A stretch of 64,000 bases of DNA from Bacillota bacterium (GTDB lineage: Bacteria; Bacillota; Clostridia; Oscillospirales; Acutalibacteraceae): NCBI GenBank assembly GCA_023410445.1, contig JAEYPT010000008.1, positions 248,001-312,000 on the forward strand. Reading direction: 5' to 3'. The notes beneath the pieces were generated by a model. The model searched no databases, was not told where the DNA came from, and saw only the letters and a list, made by a program, of their open reading frames with translations. Shown piece by piece: positions 1 to 7,346 of the stretch. The translations under genes and the position numbers were made by a program. Every line of letters starts with the position of its first letter. The first letter of the stretch is position 1.

Positions 1-1146
1 GGCCTGCCCGTAGAGGTCACCACTTATCGGATCGACGGTGCCTATTCTGATGGCCGCCACCCGGATGAGGTTCGGTTTACACGGAATCTGCGTGAGGACC
101 TGGCGCGGCGCGATTTCACGGTCAACGCACTCGCCTGCGGCCGGGACGGAAAAATCGTCGACTGCTTCGGCGGCCGGGACGATCTGGAACAAAAGCTGAT
201 TCGTTGTGTCGGCGACCCGGACCGGCGGTTCCGTGAGGATGGGCTGCGCATTCTGCGGGCCCTGCGTTTTTCTTCCGTGCTTGGGTTTTCCATTGAACCG
301 GCGACGGCGCAAAGTCTACTGAGGAACCGGGAACTGCTGAACCATATCGCAATGGAACGGATCGGTTCGGAATTTGTGAAGCTGCTCTGCGGAATTGCGG
401 CCGCGCCGGTTCTGCGGGAATTCCGCGAGGCGGTCGCTCAGTTCATTCCAGAAATCCGAGGAAGCTTCGATTTTATGCAGAATAACCCCCACCACGTATA
501 CGACGTATGGGAGCACACGCTGCAAAGCGTCGCGGCGATCGAACCGGACCCGATTCTGCGCCTTACGATGTTCCTGCACGATCTCGGCAAACCACGGCGG
601 TATACGGAGGACGAGCAGGGAATCGGCCATTTTTACGGTCATGCGGAAGATAGTGCCGCACTTGCGGAACCCATCCTGAACCGCCTGCGGCTGGACCGGC
701 ACACGATCCGGGACGTTGTTCTGCTGGTGCGGTGGCACGATATTCCGGTCGCCCCGGACGAAACGATCCTCCGGCGTCGACTGAACCGGTTTGGGGAACA
801 GAATCTCCGGCGGCTCTTAAAAATTCGGGTGGCGGACACCATGGCAAAAAGCCCCGCCCACCGGGAGGAACTGGACACGCTCCGGAACATCGAAACGATT
901 CTGGACCGGATTCTCGCGGAGGGACAGTGCTTCACGCTGAAGGATCTGGCCGTAAACGGAAAAGACCTTGCGGAAATCGGAATTGTCCCCGGCCCGGAAA
1001 CCGGGGAAACCCTGAAACTGTTGCTCAATGCCGTAATGGAGGGGCACTGCGTCAATCGCCGCGCTCCCCTGCTGGAATACGCAAAGAGCCGGAAAGAAGG
1101 TACGGAACACGGAAACAATCGTTCACCCGCTGAGCCCCGTTTATGA
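1..1146 (+). CDS. cca: CCA tRNA nucleotidyltransferase, HD-domain type (5' end outside window)
   Basis: This enzyme adds or repairs the 3'-terminal CCA of tRNAs in the cytoplasm. The reading frame is open from base 1, so the first catalytic motifs are outside the window and 381 codons are visible. The polymerase beta-like head is recognised by RRDFTVNALA near codon 37 and by the motif GDP..RF.EDGLRILRALRF near codons 73-92. A C-terminal HD phosphohydrolase domain follows, with HDLGKP near codon 193 and a WHD near codon 245, as in the HD-containing CCA enzymes of bacteria. The stop at 1144-1146 lies downstream of the inferred start of the next gene, so the two genes overlap. The family call is firm. 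Confidence 0.93.
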   Translation, partial: GLPVEVTTYRIDGAYSDGRHPDEVRFTRNLREDLARRDFTVNALACGRDGKIVDCFGGRDDLEQKLIRCVGDPDRRFREDGLRILRALRFSSVLGFSIEPATAQSLLRNRELLNHIAMERIGSEFVKLLCGIAAAPVLREFREAVAQFIPEIRGSFDFMQNNPHHVYDVWEHTLQSVAAIEPDPILRLTMFLHDLGKPRRYTEDEQGIGHFYGHAEDSAALAEPILNRLRLDRHTIRDVVLLVRWHDIPVAPDETILRRRLNRFGEQNLRRLLKIRVADTMAKSPAHREELDTLRNIETILDRILAEGQCFTLKDLAVNGKDLAEIGIVPGPETGETLKLLLNAVMEGHCVNRRAPLLEYAKSRKEGTEHGNNRSPAEPRL

Positions 1147-1615
1147 CGAAAACTCTCGGGTTTTGATTCTCGGGACCATGCCCTCCCCGAAATCCCGCGA
1201 ATACGGGTTTTACTATTTGCACCCACAGAACCGGTTCTGGCGCATCCTGTGCAACCTGTATGGGGAAGAGTACCCGGATTCTCCGGAAGAGAAGCGCGCT
1301 CTGGCACTCCGCTGCCGTATCGCGTTGTGGGACGTGCTGAAAAGCTGCTCGATTCAAGGAGCGGACGACGGGAGCATCCGGGACCCGGTGCCGAACGAAA
1401 TCGGAACATTAATAAGGCGGTCCGGCATCCGCACCGTTGTCACAACCGGTGCGAAGGCGGCCGCCTTATATAAACGCTTCTGCGAAAAGGATACCGGAAT
1501 CAAGGCGCTGGCTTTGCCCTCCACGAGCCCGGCCAACTGCCGATTTTACAGCTACGAAAAGCTGCTGGAAGCCTACCGGGTTCTTTTAACCCTGACTGGG
1601 GAAACGCTCAACTGA
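1109..1615 (+). CDS. DNA-deoxyinosine (hypoxanthine) glycosylase, uracil-DNA glycosylase superfamily
   Basis: Members excise hypoxanthine or uracil from DNA in base-excision repair. The motifs LILGTMPSPKSRE, HPQNRFW and the late LPSTSPAN are those of the Mug-like deoxyinosine glycosylase family. Homology continues upstream of the first usable start codon (TTG at 1163): the same frame reads ETIVHPLSPVYDENSRV, which is the usual N-terminus of the family. The frame has no ATG, GTG or TTG between its last stop (1034) and 1163. An ACG at 1109, about eight bases after an AGAAGG ribosome binding site, sits where family members have ATG, and I use it as start. It overlaps the end of cca by 38 bases and converges with sigE, overlapping its 3' end by 8 bases. 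The function is well supported; the start is uncertain. Confidence 0.82.
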   Translation, partial: TETIVHPLSPVYDENSRVLILGTMPSPKSREYGFYYLHPQNRFWRILCNLYGEEYPDSPEEKRALALRCRIALWDVLKSCSIQGADDGSIRDPVPNEIGTLIRRSGIRTVVTTGAKAAALYKRFCEKDTGIKALALPSTSPANCRFYSYEKLLEAYRVLLTLTGETLN

Positions 1616-2330
1616 CGCGCTCCAGATCCTTTTTGAGGCGTTCGATAATCCGCTTTTCCAGCCTTGATATGTAGGATTGGGAAATGCCGAGCGTATCGGC
1701 AACTTCCTTCTGCGTGTGTTCCCTCTTGTTATCCAGACCGAAACGAAGCTCCATGATCTCACGCTCGCGCGGAGCCAACCGGGAAACCGCATTGCGCAGA
1801 AGATCGCGCTCCACTTCTTCCTCGATATTCAGATTCACCGTATTCTGGTCGCTGCCAAGGATATCGGAAAGGAGCAGTTCGTTGCCGTCCCAGTCCACGT
1901 TCAGAGGGTCGTCGATGGAAATTTCGTTTTTTAGTTGAGAGGTCTTTCGGAGGTACATCAGAATCTCGTTTTCAATACATCGTGAAGCATAGGTGGCCAG
2001 CTTGATGTTGCGTTCGGGGCAGAAGGTGTTCACCGCCTTGATCAATCCGATGGTTCCGATGGAAATCAGATCTTCCACGCCTGTGCTGGAGGATTCGAAT
2101 TTCTTGGCGATGTAGACCACCAGCCGGAGATTGTGGGTGATGAGGGGCTCCCGCGCGTTGGGAACGTGGTCCATGATGTCCTGCATGACCCGTTCTTCCT
2201 CCTGACGCGTAAGCGGTGGAGGGAGTGTTTCCGGCCCGTTGATGTAGTGAATCTGCCCTCCCGGCCGTAGCCGAAGCATCAGCTGTCGCAGCCTGTTGAA
2301 CCATTCCCCGATTCGAAGCTTCACTTTCAT
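1608..2330 (-). CDS. sigE: RNA polymerase sporulation sigma factor SigE (pro-sigma-E)
   Basis: Early mother-cell sigma factor of sporulation, made as an inactive precursor and cut by SpoIIGA. The 240-residue protein has the N-terminal pro-region, region 2 (NLRLVVYIAKKF near residue 67, then the LATYASRCIENEILMYLR segment), and a C-terminal region 4 helix-turn-helix (EVADTLGISQSYISRLEKR). Length and motifs match SigE rather than SigK or SigG. It lies 61 bases downstream of spoIIGA on the same strand, the standard spoIIG operon. No sigG follows; the next gene is convergent. Confidence 0.96.
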   Translation of the reverse strand: MKVKLRIGEWFNRLRQLMLRLRPGGQIHYINGPETLPPPLTRQEEERVMQDIMDHVPNAREPLITHNLRLVVYIAKKFESSSTGVEDLISIGTIGLIKAVNTFCPERNIKLATYASRCIENEILMYLRKTSQLKNEISIDDPLNVDWDGNELLLSDILGSDQNTVNLNIEEEVERDLLRNAVSRLAPREREIMELRFGLDNKREHTQKEVADTLGISQSYISRLEKRIIERLKKDLERVS

Positions 2331-2391
2331 TTTACCTATTCCCTTTTGCCGCTGCCGGAACGGCTTACTCTATGCCCGACTACGGCCAGAT

Positions 2392-3216
2392 TTAGCCGGA
2401 CGTTATTTGCAGCAAATCCGGGCTGACTAAAGCGTCGAATTCGCCGAATTTTGTTTTTGCCATCGCTATGTAAACCTTTTGGCTTTCCACTACCCGCTTC
2501 CCGCATTGCACGGTTAGCCGGTCCGGGCGGAACGCCTCTAGAACCCCGCTGCCCGACACCGCCTCAAACGGGATCAGGCGAAAGTTCAGGCTCTCCCTCG
2601 GCGGAGCCAGCGCGGAAACCACAGGCTCGTAAACTACCGCGACCGGGTCGCCGGAAAACGGTTCCCGCAGGGAATTGCCAGTGTCCACCTTCCCGGTACA
2701 GCGGCAGGTGCGGCCTCCGCATTCCACGGTAAGGCTGCAAAACAGTTCTTTCGGCATCTGCTTGCCGGTAATGCGGTGAATCAACGTAATCACAAAATAG
2801 CAAACGATGGTAAGGCCGATGAGCATCAGAGGGGAAATGTCGAAGTAGACCACATTATTCCGAACCATAAGCCCCTGAGGGGCGAGAAAATACCAAAGCG
2901 CAAGCATCAGCCCCGCAAAGGCGAAATTGATGATGTAAAATGCCGCCGTCGCACGCAGAAACGCTTTCCTGCCCCGCCAGGGAAACGCCGCGAGAATGAT
3001 GGTGGCAGACAGCGCCAATTTCACCAGAAGAGAAAGAAACACGTTCATCTGGGGCAGAAAAATCATGAGGGAATACAGGGCCCCCAACGCTGCCGCAGCG
3101 GCAAGCCGCCCTCGCTGAAAAGGCAGGGCCAGGAACTTGGCAGTCGCCAGAAGCAGAAAGTAATTGACCGCAAGATTGACGCCAACCAGAATATCCACAT
3201 AAACGACTTGCGTCAC
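2392..3216 (-). CDS. spoIIGA: Sigma-E processing peptidase SpoIIGA
   Basis: Membrane-embedded aspartic protease that removes the pro-sequence of SigE after asymmetric septation. The N-terminal half carries about five hydrophobic segments. The C-terminal half contains the catalytic DTGNSLREP motif near residue 178. I place the start at the GTG at 3216 because a strong GGGGGGAGA ribosome binding site (about 3221-3230) precedes it and the protein then begins TQVVYVDILVGVN, the normal N-terminus; an upstream ATG at 3246 would leave that site inside the coding sequence. The gene is first in the spoIIGA-sigE operon and has a long-spaced promoter just upstream. Confidence 0.94.
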   Translation of the reverse strand: MTQVVYVDILVGVNLAVNYFLLLATAKFLALPFQRGRLAAAAALGALYSLMIFLPQMNVFLSLLVKLALSATIILAAFPWRGRKAFLRATAAFYIINFAFAGLMLALWYFLAPQGLMVRNNVVYFDISPLMLIGLTIVCYFVITLIHRITGKQMPKELFCSLTVECGGRTCRCTGKVDTGNSLREPFSGDPVAVVYEPVVSALAPPRESLNFRLIPFEAVSGSGVLEAFRPDRLTVQCGKRVVESQKVYIAMAKTKFGEFDALVSPDLLQITSG

Positions 3217-3244
3217 AAATTCTCCCCCCAGTCGGCTATTTTCC

Positions 3245-3277
3245 ATTATAGATTTACCTATGTGCTGTTTCTGTCAA
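3245..3277 (-). promoter_or_regulatory. spoIIG-type promoter with 21-base spacing
   Basis: On the minus strand a consensus -35 TTGACA (3272-3277) and -10 TATAAT (3245-3250) are separated by 21 bases rather than 17. In Bacillus subtilis the spoIIG promoter is known for the same over-long spacing and needs Spo0A bound at the -35. The -35 here lies inside TTTTGACAGA, which differs at two of nine positions from the reverse complement of the Spo0A box. The inferred transcript start is about 20 bases upstream of the spoIIGA GTG codon. Spo0A dependence is inference. Confidence 0.7.
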
Positions 3278-3464
3278 AACATGTTCGTCCGGCACCGACC
3301 GAAATGCAAATTTTAGGGACGCTCTTTTATGGAAATCGCCGATTGGCAAGAAATAAGAAAATTTTTCAGGTTTCTAAAGAAATATAATCAATATATTGGA
3401 ACGGTATCACTTATTGTACATATTATTTCGTATATATTGTGTTTTTCGGTCCAAAACTGCCGAG

Positions 3465-3493
3465 TTGACAATTTCCGATCATGCCGGTATAAT
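3465..3493 (+). promoter_or_regulatory. Consensus vegetative promoter for tRNA-Asp/tRNA-Thr
   Basis: A perfect TTGACA (3465-3470), 17-base spacer and TATAAT (3488-3493) end 28 bases before tRNA-Asp. Confidence 0.9.
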
Positions 3494-3521
3494 AATACAC
3501 GTTGTCTGTTGCAAAGCATTT

Positions 3522-3598
3522 GGCTCGGTAGTTCAGCTGGTTAGAACGCTAGCCTGTCACGCTAGAGGTCGTCGGTTCGATCCCGATCCGAGTCGCCA
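3522..3598 (+). tRNA. tRNA-Asp (GTC)
   Basis: A 77-base cloverleaf with encoded CCA. Acceptor strands GGCTCGG/CCGAGTC pair with one G-U; the anticodon loop reads CTGTCAC. It is identical to the tRNA-Asp at 31629-31705. Confidence 0.97.
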
Positions 3599-3601
3599 GA
3601 T

Positions 3602-3677
3602 GCTGCTATGGCTCAGTTGGCAGAGCACGTCCTTGGTAAGGACGAGGTCATGCGTTCGAATCGCATTAGCAGCTCCA
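3602..3677 (+). tRNA. tRNA-Thr (GGT)
   Basis: A 76-base cloverleaf with encoded CCA three bases after tRNA-Asp. Acceptor strands GCTGCTA/TAGCAGC pair; the anticodon loop is CTTGGTA. It is probably cotranscribed with tRNA-Asp and ends at the terminator at 3684. Confidence 0.96.
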
Positions 3678-3683
3678 TAAAAA

Positions 3684-3716
3684 ACCCGCTTGGTTCTAAG
3701 CCAAGCGGGTCTTTTG
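3684..3716 (+). terminator. Intrinsic terminator after tRNA-Thr
   Basis: A 10-base-pair stem, ACCCGCTTGG (3684-3693) with CCAAGCGGGT (3701-3710), is followed by CTTTTG. Confidence 0.88.
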
Positions 3717-4068
3717 ATCCTTATTATTATTTTCAAAAATATTATTTTGGTGCGGTCCTTCTTTTTCATTAATAATGGATTGGATTGCAACGTCAAAGTT
3801 TTTTCTCAAGTTGCTATATATTTGCCTTGTATTTCGCCTAATAGCACAAATAACGGATGATAGGCCCCGCCAAGCAGGGGCTTTTTATTTTCTCCATGTC
3901 AGGAGCTGCTCTTCAAATTTTGTCTCTGTAAAGCCGTATTTTTCCGACACCCCAGTCGCTGTAAGCTTAAGTGTTTGAAACCCTTTTCAGATTATCTGCC
4001 GCCATACTTGCGTCCTCTAGCAAGTTGTGTTATTTCTACTATGCCATGAAATGTTTTACCGCATATCT
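3717..4068. other. AT-rich interval without a convincing gene
   Basis: About 350 bases separate the tRNA terminator from the small gene at 4069. The stretch is rich in A/T and holds a short GC hairpin with a T-run (3864-3887). On the minus strand, 3890-3970 reads like the last 20-30 codons of a protein (ending KFEEQLLTWRK then stop) but has no usable upstream start, so it may be the tail of a decayed gene. Confidence 0.5.
3864..3887 (+). terminator. Possible short intrinsic terminator
   Basis: GCCCC (3864-3868) pairs with GGGGC (3877-3881) and is followed by TTTTTA. The stem is only five pairs and no plus-strand gene is recognisable upstream, so the call is tentative. Confidence 0.45.
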
Positions 4069-4308
4069 TCATATTTTGGCTTCCACAAACCATCTGTTTC
4101 CTTCCAACCACAGGTATTTTTCGTGCCCCTGTATTCGGCAGGTGTAGCGAATTCCTGCGCCTCCGGCTTTCAGACTTGCAACTGGGCGGATATCCAGAAC
4201 CCTGTCTACTTCAAAGATCTGCCCTGGCGTCCATCGGATCGCAAGCGGCAGGATGGTCCCGTCGGGCATATACCGGACGATCATTTCCACATACTTTTTG
4301 CACACCAT
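4069..4308 (-). CDS. Small conserved protein downstream of dinB, unknown function
   Basis: A 79-residue basic protein with no signal peptide or membrane segment. The pattern of short alternating hydrophobic stretches (YVEMIVRYMPDG, FEVDRVLDIRP, YLWLEGNRWFVEAK) suggests a small beta-barrel. The middle carries the phrase SLKAGGAGIRYTCRIQG. From memory of the family, comparable small proteins follow Y-family polymerase genes in other Firmicutes, but I know of no assigned function. It begins 11 bases after dinB with a GGGGGG ribosome binding site, so it should be cotranscribed and SOS-controlled with it. A role as polymerase accessory factor is inference from position only. Confidence 0.8.
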   Translation of the reverse strand: MVCKKYVEMIVRYMPDGTILPLAIRWTPGQIFEVDRVLDIRPVASLKAGGAGIRYTCRIQGHEKYLWLEGNRWFVEAKI

Positions 4309-4319
4309 AATCTGCCCCC

Positions 4320-5558
4320 CTAGAAATAGCCTACCGGATGAATGTTGTGATCCTTTTTCGGGTCAAAGCCAGCGAGCAACTGATCGGTGAGCAAAACAGC
4401 AGGCTGCACTGTATAACTCCCAAAGCGATCTTTGAGCCGGTCCACCGCATCATCCAGATGTTCTTTCTTGACCCGGCTTTGCTCATCACAGAAAAAATCC
4501 GTCTGTGTCGGTACAGTATCGCTGGTTAAGTCAGTGACACTGATTCCTACGCTGCGGATCGGATTTTGCCAGTGATAATGACGCTTAAAAAGATCAATAC
4601 CTGCTGCCGCAATCTCCGACGTGATTTTCGTATATGATCCCAGCGTATGCTGTCTGGTAAAGCTATACAATTGATTATCGCGAATACTGATGCAAACAGT
4701 CCGGCCCTTAAATCCCTGCTCCCGCAGCCGCCGGGCGACGCTGTCAGCCAGGACATAAAGAATGATTTTTACGTCCTCATCGGTTTTCAGATCGCGCGGC
4801 GTGGTGGTCGAATTACCGATTGATTTCACCACGGGCTGATTATCATACGCCGCGACTGGGGATATATCCAGTCCGTTGGCAAAGCAGTGTAAGACCTCGC
4901 CCCATTTTCCGAACCATCCGAGGAGCGTTTCTTCCGGCACATCGGCAAGGTCTCCGATCGTATGCACGCAATAGCTTTTCAACCGGCGCCGCGTTGCAGA
5001 CCCGACATACAGAAGATCGCCGACGGGCAGCGGCCATACGATCTCTTTGTAATTGTCCTTATCAATTTGCGTAATCGCATCCGGCTTCTTATAGTCGCTG
5101 CCCAGCTTTGCAAAAATCTTGTTGTAGCTGACGCCAATCGACACGGTGATCCCGAGTTCCAACTTGATCCGCTTGCTGATTTCCTGTGCTATGGTCTTCC
5201 CGTCGCGGCCTGCGGCGTCTCCGGTTACATCAAGCCAGCACTCGTCTAGGCCAAACGGCTCAACTTGATCGGTATAGTCAAGGTATATTTCACGGGCCAT
5301 TCGGGAGAAACGCATGTACAGCTCGTAATGAGGCGGAACGATGACCAGATTGGGGCATTTTAGTTTAGCCTGCCAAAGCGCCTCTCCTGTCGAGACATGA
5401 TACCGCTTGGCAATCTGATTTTTTGCCAAAATGATGCCGTGCCGCTGCTCCACGTCGCCGCCGACTGCCACAGGCTTGTTTCGAATTGCCGGGTTGTGGA
5501 GACATTCGACCGAGGCGTAAAAGCTATTGCAGTCACTGTGCAGAATCGTTCGCTCCAA
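4320..5558 (-). CDS. dinB: Y-family DNA polymerase IV (DinB)
   Basis: Error-prone translesion polymerase used after DNA damage. The 412-residue protein starts with the palm motif DCNSFYASVE (residues 9-18), has the catalytic GLDECWLDVTG segment near residue 103, the two helix-hairpin-helix region (DLADVPEETLLGWFGKWG) and the little-finger domain (TTTPRDLKTDEDV onward). Length is usual for the family. The start is a TTG at 5558 preceded by GGGAG; the protein then begins MERTILHSDCNS, the expected N-terminus. Two LexA-like boxes overlap its promoter, so SOS control is likely. The downstream small gene at 4069 forms a two-gene unit with it. Confidence 0.94.
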   Translation of the reverse strand: MERTILHSDCNSFYASVECLHNPAIRNKPVAVGGDVEQRHGIILAKNQIAKRYHVSTGEALWQAKLKCPNLVIVPPHYELYMRFSRMAREIYLDYTDQVEPFGLDECWLDVTGDAAGRDGKTIAQEISKRIKLELGITVSIGVSYNKIFAKLGSDYKKPDAITQIDKDNYKEIVWPLPVGDLLYVGSATRRRLKSYCVHTIGDLADVPEETLLGWFGKWGEVLHCFANGLDISPVAAYDNQPVVKSIGNSTTTPRDLKTDEDVKIILYVLADSVARRLREQGFKGRTVCISIRDNQLYSFTRQHTLGSYTKITSEIAAAGIDLFKRHYHWQNPIRSVGISVTDLTSDTVPTQTDFFCDEQSRVKKEHLDDAVDRLKDRFGSYTVQPAVLLTDQLLAGFDPKKDHNIHPVGYF

Positions 5559-5570
5559 ATCGTCACTCCC

Positions 5571-5622
5571 AAACGCATGTTCTTTATAGCATCAGTATAG
5601 AACATATGTTTTTAATTATCAA
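5571..5622 (-). promoter_or_regulatory. SOS promoter of dinB with two LexA-type boxes
   Basis: On the minus strand, -35 TTGATA (5617-5622) and -10 TATACT (5594-5599) are 17 bases apart. The spacer contains GAACATATGTTT (5600-5611, a palindromic box) and the region just after the -10 contains GAACATGCGTTT (5571-5582). Both fit the Gram-positive LexA/DinR pattern GAAC-RNRY-GTTY. One box covers the core promoter and the other the start region, an arrangement expected to give tight repression. Confidence 0.85.
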
Positions 5623-5700
5623 GTGAAATAAGTGGAAAAGTGCCTCTGATTAAAGGGCAAGTTCGTGGTATGCTCTTCTCCACTCATGATTACTTACAAC

Positions 5701-5738
5701 AGGAGCCCCCGGATTACTCCAGGGGCTCCTTGTTGTTT
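5701..5738 (+). terminator. Hairpin between dinB promoter and the lipoprotein gene
   Basis: AGGAGCCCC (5701-5709) pairs with GGGGCTCCT (5722-5730) and is followed on the plus strand by TGTTGTTT. It may also act for the minus-strand gene ending at 5768, whose stop lies 30 bases away, although the minus-strand tail has few Ts. Confidence 0.6.
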
Positions 5739-5767
5739 CATACCGGCTGATGTCAATCTAGCATCAG

Positions 5768-6427
5768 CTAATTTACCTTTGAAGAAGCACTGCCATCCGA
5801 TGATCCGGCCGCACCGAACGATTTTGAAATATCGTTGCTGGCTGAAACAAAATTCGATGAAAATACATTTTTCAGATCATCGTCTTCCTTATCGATGTAC
5901 CACTTATCAGCCGTCTTAATACAATTGATCTTTATGGTTTTTGAAAGAAATGTTTCTTTCGTTGACTTTATTTTATCCTTCATCAGTTCCGCAATTTCTT
6001 TCGCAGAATCTGAATCCGATTTTTGAGTGCCTGAAAACGCATCTGCAAGTGCTTTCGGTATGTAATCAGCAATGGCACCCTTCAGTATTGGTGAAGCATC
6101 AACAAATTTGCAATCCACCGTAACTACAGCGGAATTTTCTTTGACGTCCGTGCTTTTTATGCTGTAGACAACTTTTTTATTATTACCCTTAAAATAATCG
6201 AGCAAATTATTTTCCAAGGCTGCTTTTTCACTGTCTGAACCGGAAGAAGTGGTAGAGGACGATTCTATATTCTTGGGATTTACAAAAGAGTTCGCCTTTG
6301 ACGTATCCGAAGCCTTTAATGCTTCAAAATACCCGGTAACAGTGTCTTCTGGTTTAGCTTCGCTTTTACAGGCTGTAAAACTAACAATTAATACGATTGC
6401 CATTAGTGAGTATACTATTTTTTTCAT
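5768..6427 (-). CDS. Putative lipoprotein, unknown function
   Basis: A 219-residue exported protein. Residues 1-20 form a lipoprotein signal peptide (MKKIVYSLMAIVLIVSFTAC) with the lipobox ending at Cys20. The mature part starts with a region typical of DUF4878/DUF5105-like small solute-binding-fold lipoproteins (PEDTVTGYFEALKASD) and ends in a Ser-rich tail. The ribosome binding site AGGAAGG is eight bases before ATG. The gene stands alone in the AT-rich accessory stretch. The domain resemblance is from pattern only; the lipoprotein call itself is solid. Confidence 0.85.
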   Translation of the reverse strand: MKKIVYSLMAIVLIVSFTACKSEAKPEDTVTGYFEALKASDTSKANSFVNPKNIESSSTTSSGSDSEKAALENNLLDYFKGNNKKVVYSIKSTDVKENSAVVTVDCKFVDASPILKGAIADYIPKALADAFSGTQKSDSDSAKEIAELMKDKIKSTKETFLSKTIKINCIKTADKWYIDKEDDDLKNVFSSNFVSASNDISKSFGAAGSSDGSASSKVN

Positions 6428-6554
6428 AAAGTTTTCCTTCCTATTTTGCGTCTATATTGAATTTTATATTTTAAAACAGCTTGGTTTTTGTGTTTCCGCA
6501 GGGATTATTAAAAAGTCAGGTTTAATGCTCCTCTCTTTCATATATCGTGTAAAC

Positions 6555-6725
6555 TCATTTTCTCCACTTCCAAGCTATGTACTGCTCGACCAGATCGGAC
6601 AGCGAGGTCTCGCTTTTCTCCGCCACCTCGGTCAGTGTTCTCCTGAGAATCTGGAATCCTCTCCCAAATGGATCCGGTATCAGCCTGATTTGTCTGTCCA
6701 ACTTTTTCAAATCATCAATGGTCAT
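6555..6725 (-). CDS. Small hypothetical protein (56 aa)
   Basis: A short frame supported by a strong AGGAGGT ribosome binding site nine bases before the ATG at 6725. The product is charged and mostly helical by eye, beginning MTIDDLKKLDRQIRLIPD and ending with LSDLVEQYIAWKWRK. I do not recognise a family. It has no signal peptide or membrane segment. It is flanked by the lipoprotein gene and the opposite-strand gene at 6883. Its size and helix pattern would fit a small DNA-binding or antitoxin-like protein, but nothing shows this directly. Confidence 0.6.
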   Translation of the reverse strand: MTIDDLKKLDRQIRLIPDPFGRGFQILRRTLTEVAEKSETSLSDLVEQYIAWKWRK

Positions 6726-6882
6726 TCGTGTACCTCCTGCAATAATTCATTATTAATATTATATTACAGAATTCGACAACGGGCGGCAGATTTATTCGAG
6801 CTTTTTATTAACCAGGAGAGAACCTCTGCCTTCCTGCTTTGTTTTTGCACTTTCTTGAGTCGAAATTCATAATCTGCACTGG

Positions 6883-7098
6883 GTGGTAAATATAGACGAA
6901 TGCTCAAGCCTTGCAAATCTGACGCCTGAACAATTATCCTTCGCGGCCACGACGGCGGCCGTAGCTCTGGCAAAATGTTTGAGTGACGACGAAGTCAACG
7001 TATTGGGCAGCTTTTTTGTCAGCGTCGGCGGCACGCTCAGCATGATTGCAAAGCAGAGAATTCTGATCAAAGACTGCTGCGAAAGCAACGCCAAGTAA
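6883..7098 (+). CDS. Small helical protein, DUF6774-like
   Basis: A 71-residue Ala- and Cys-containing helical protein. The core LTPEQLSFAATTAAVALAKCLSDDEVNVLGSFFVSVGGTL resembles small clostridial proteins of the DUF6774 type, which combine a conserved Cys with an LSxxEL segment and a hydrophobic GxxL stretch. The only in-frame start is GTG at 6883, with a weak ribosome binding site. No function is known. It is placed in a run of small accessory genes. Confidence 0.6.
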   Translation: MVNIDECSSLANLTPEQLSFAATTAAVALAKCLSDDEVNVLGSFFVSVGGTLSMIAKQRILIKDCCESNAK

Positions 7099-7139
7099 CC
7101 CTCCCGCATGACAGCACCTCGGCAATTGATCATGCGTTA

Positions 7140-7168
7140 TTGACAGCGACGAATATTGCGTCTATAAT
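7140..7168 (+). promoter_or_regulatory. Perfect consensus promoter with long leader
   Basis: TTGACA (7140-7145), 17 bases, TATAAT (7163-7168). The expected RNA start near 7175 leaves a leader of about 170 bases before the ATG at 7347. The leader contains an inverted repeat (TTGCCCC near 7230 with GGGCAG near 7260) but no riboswitch class I recognise. Confidence 0.8.
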
Positions 7169-7346
7169 CAAGCTGTCAAAAGAGAAAAGCCTTCCCGTCA
7201 CAGGACTGAAAGGCCATTTGTACATAAAACTTGCCCCCACACTGTCGGAAGCAGCATGAGGGCAGCAATCAAAAATTCCGGATGGAAATTCCTCAATAAA
7301 AATTATAGCATATCTTGAGGATATGTCAATTATTGGAGGAATAAAA

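Noticed and set aside
3329..3544. Open frame of 71 codons before the tRNA pair
   Set aside because: It runs through the tRNA promoter into tRNA-Asp and has no ribosome binding site.
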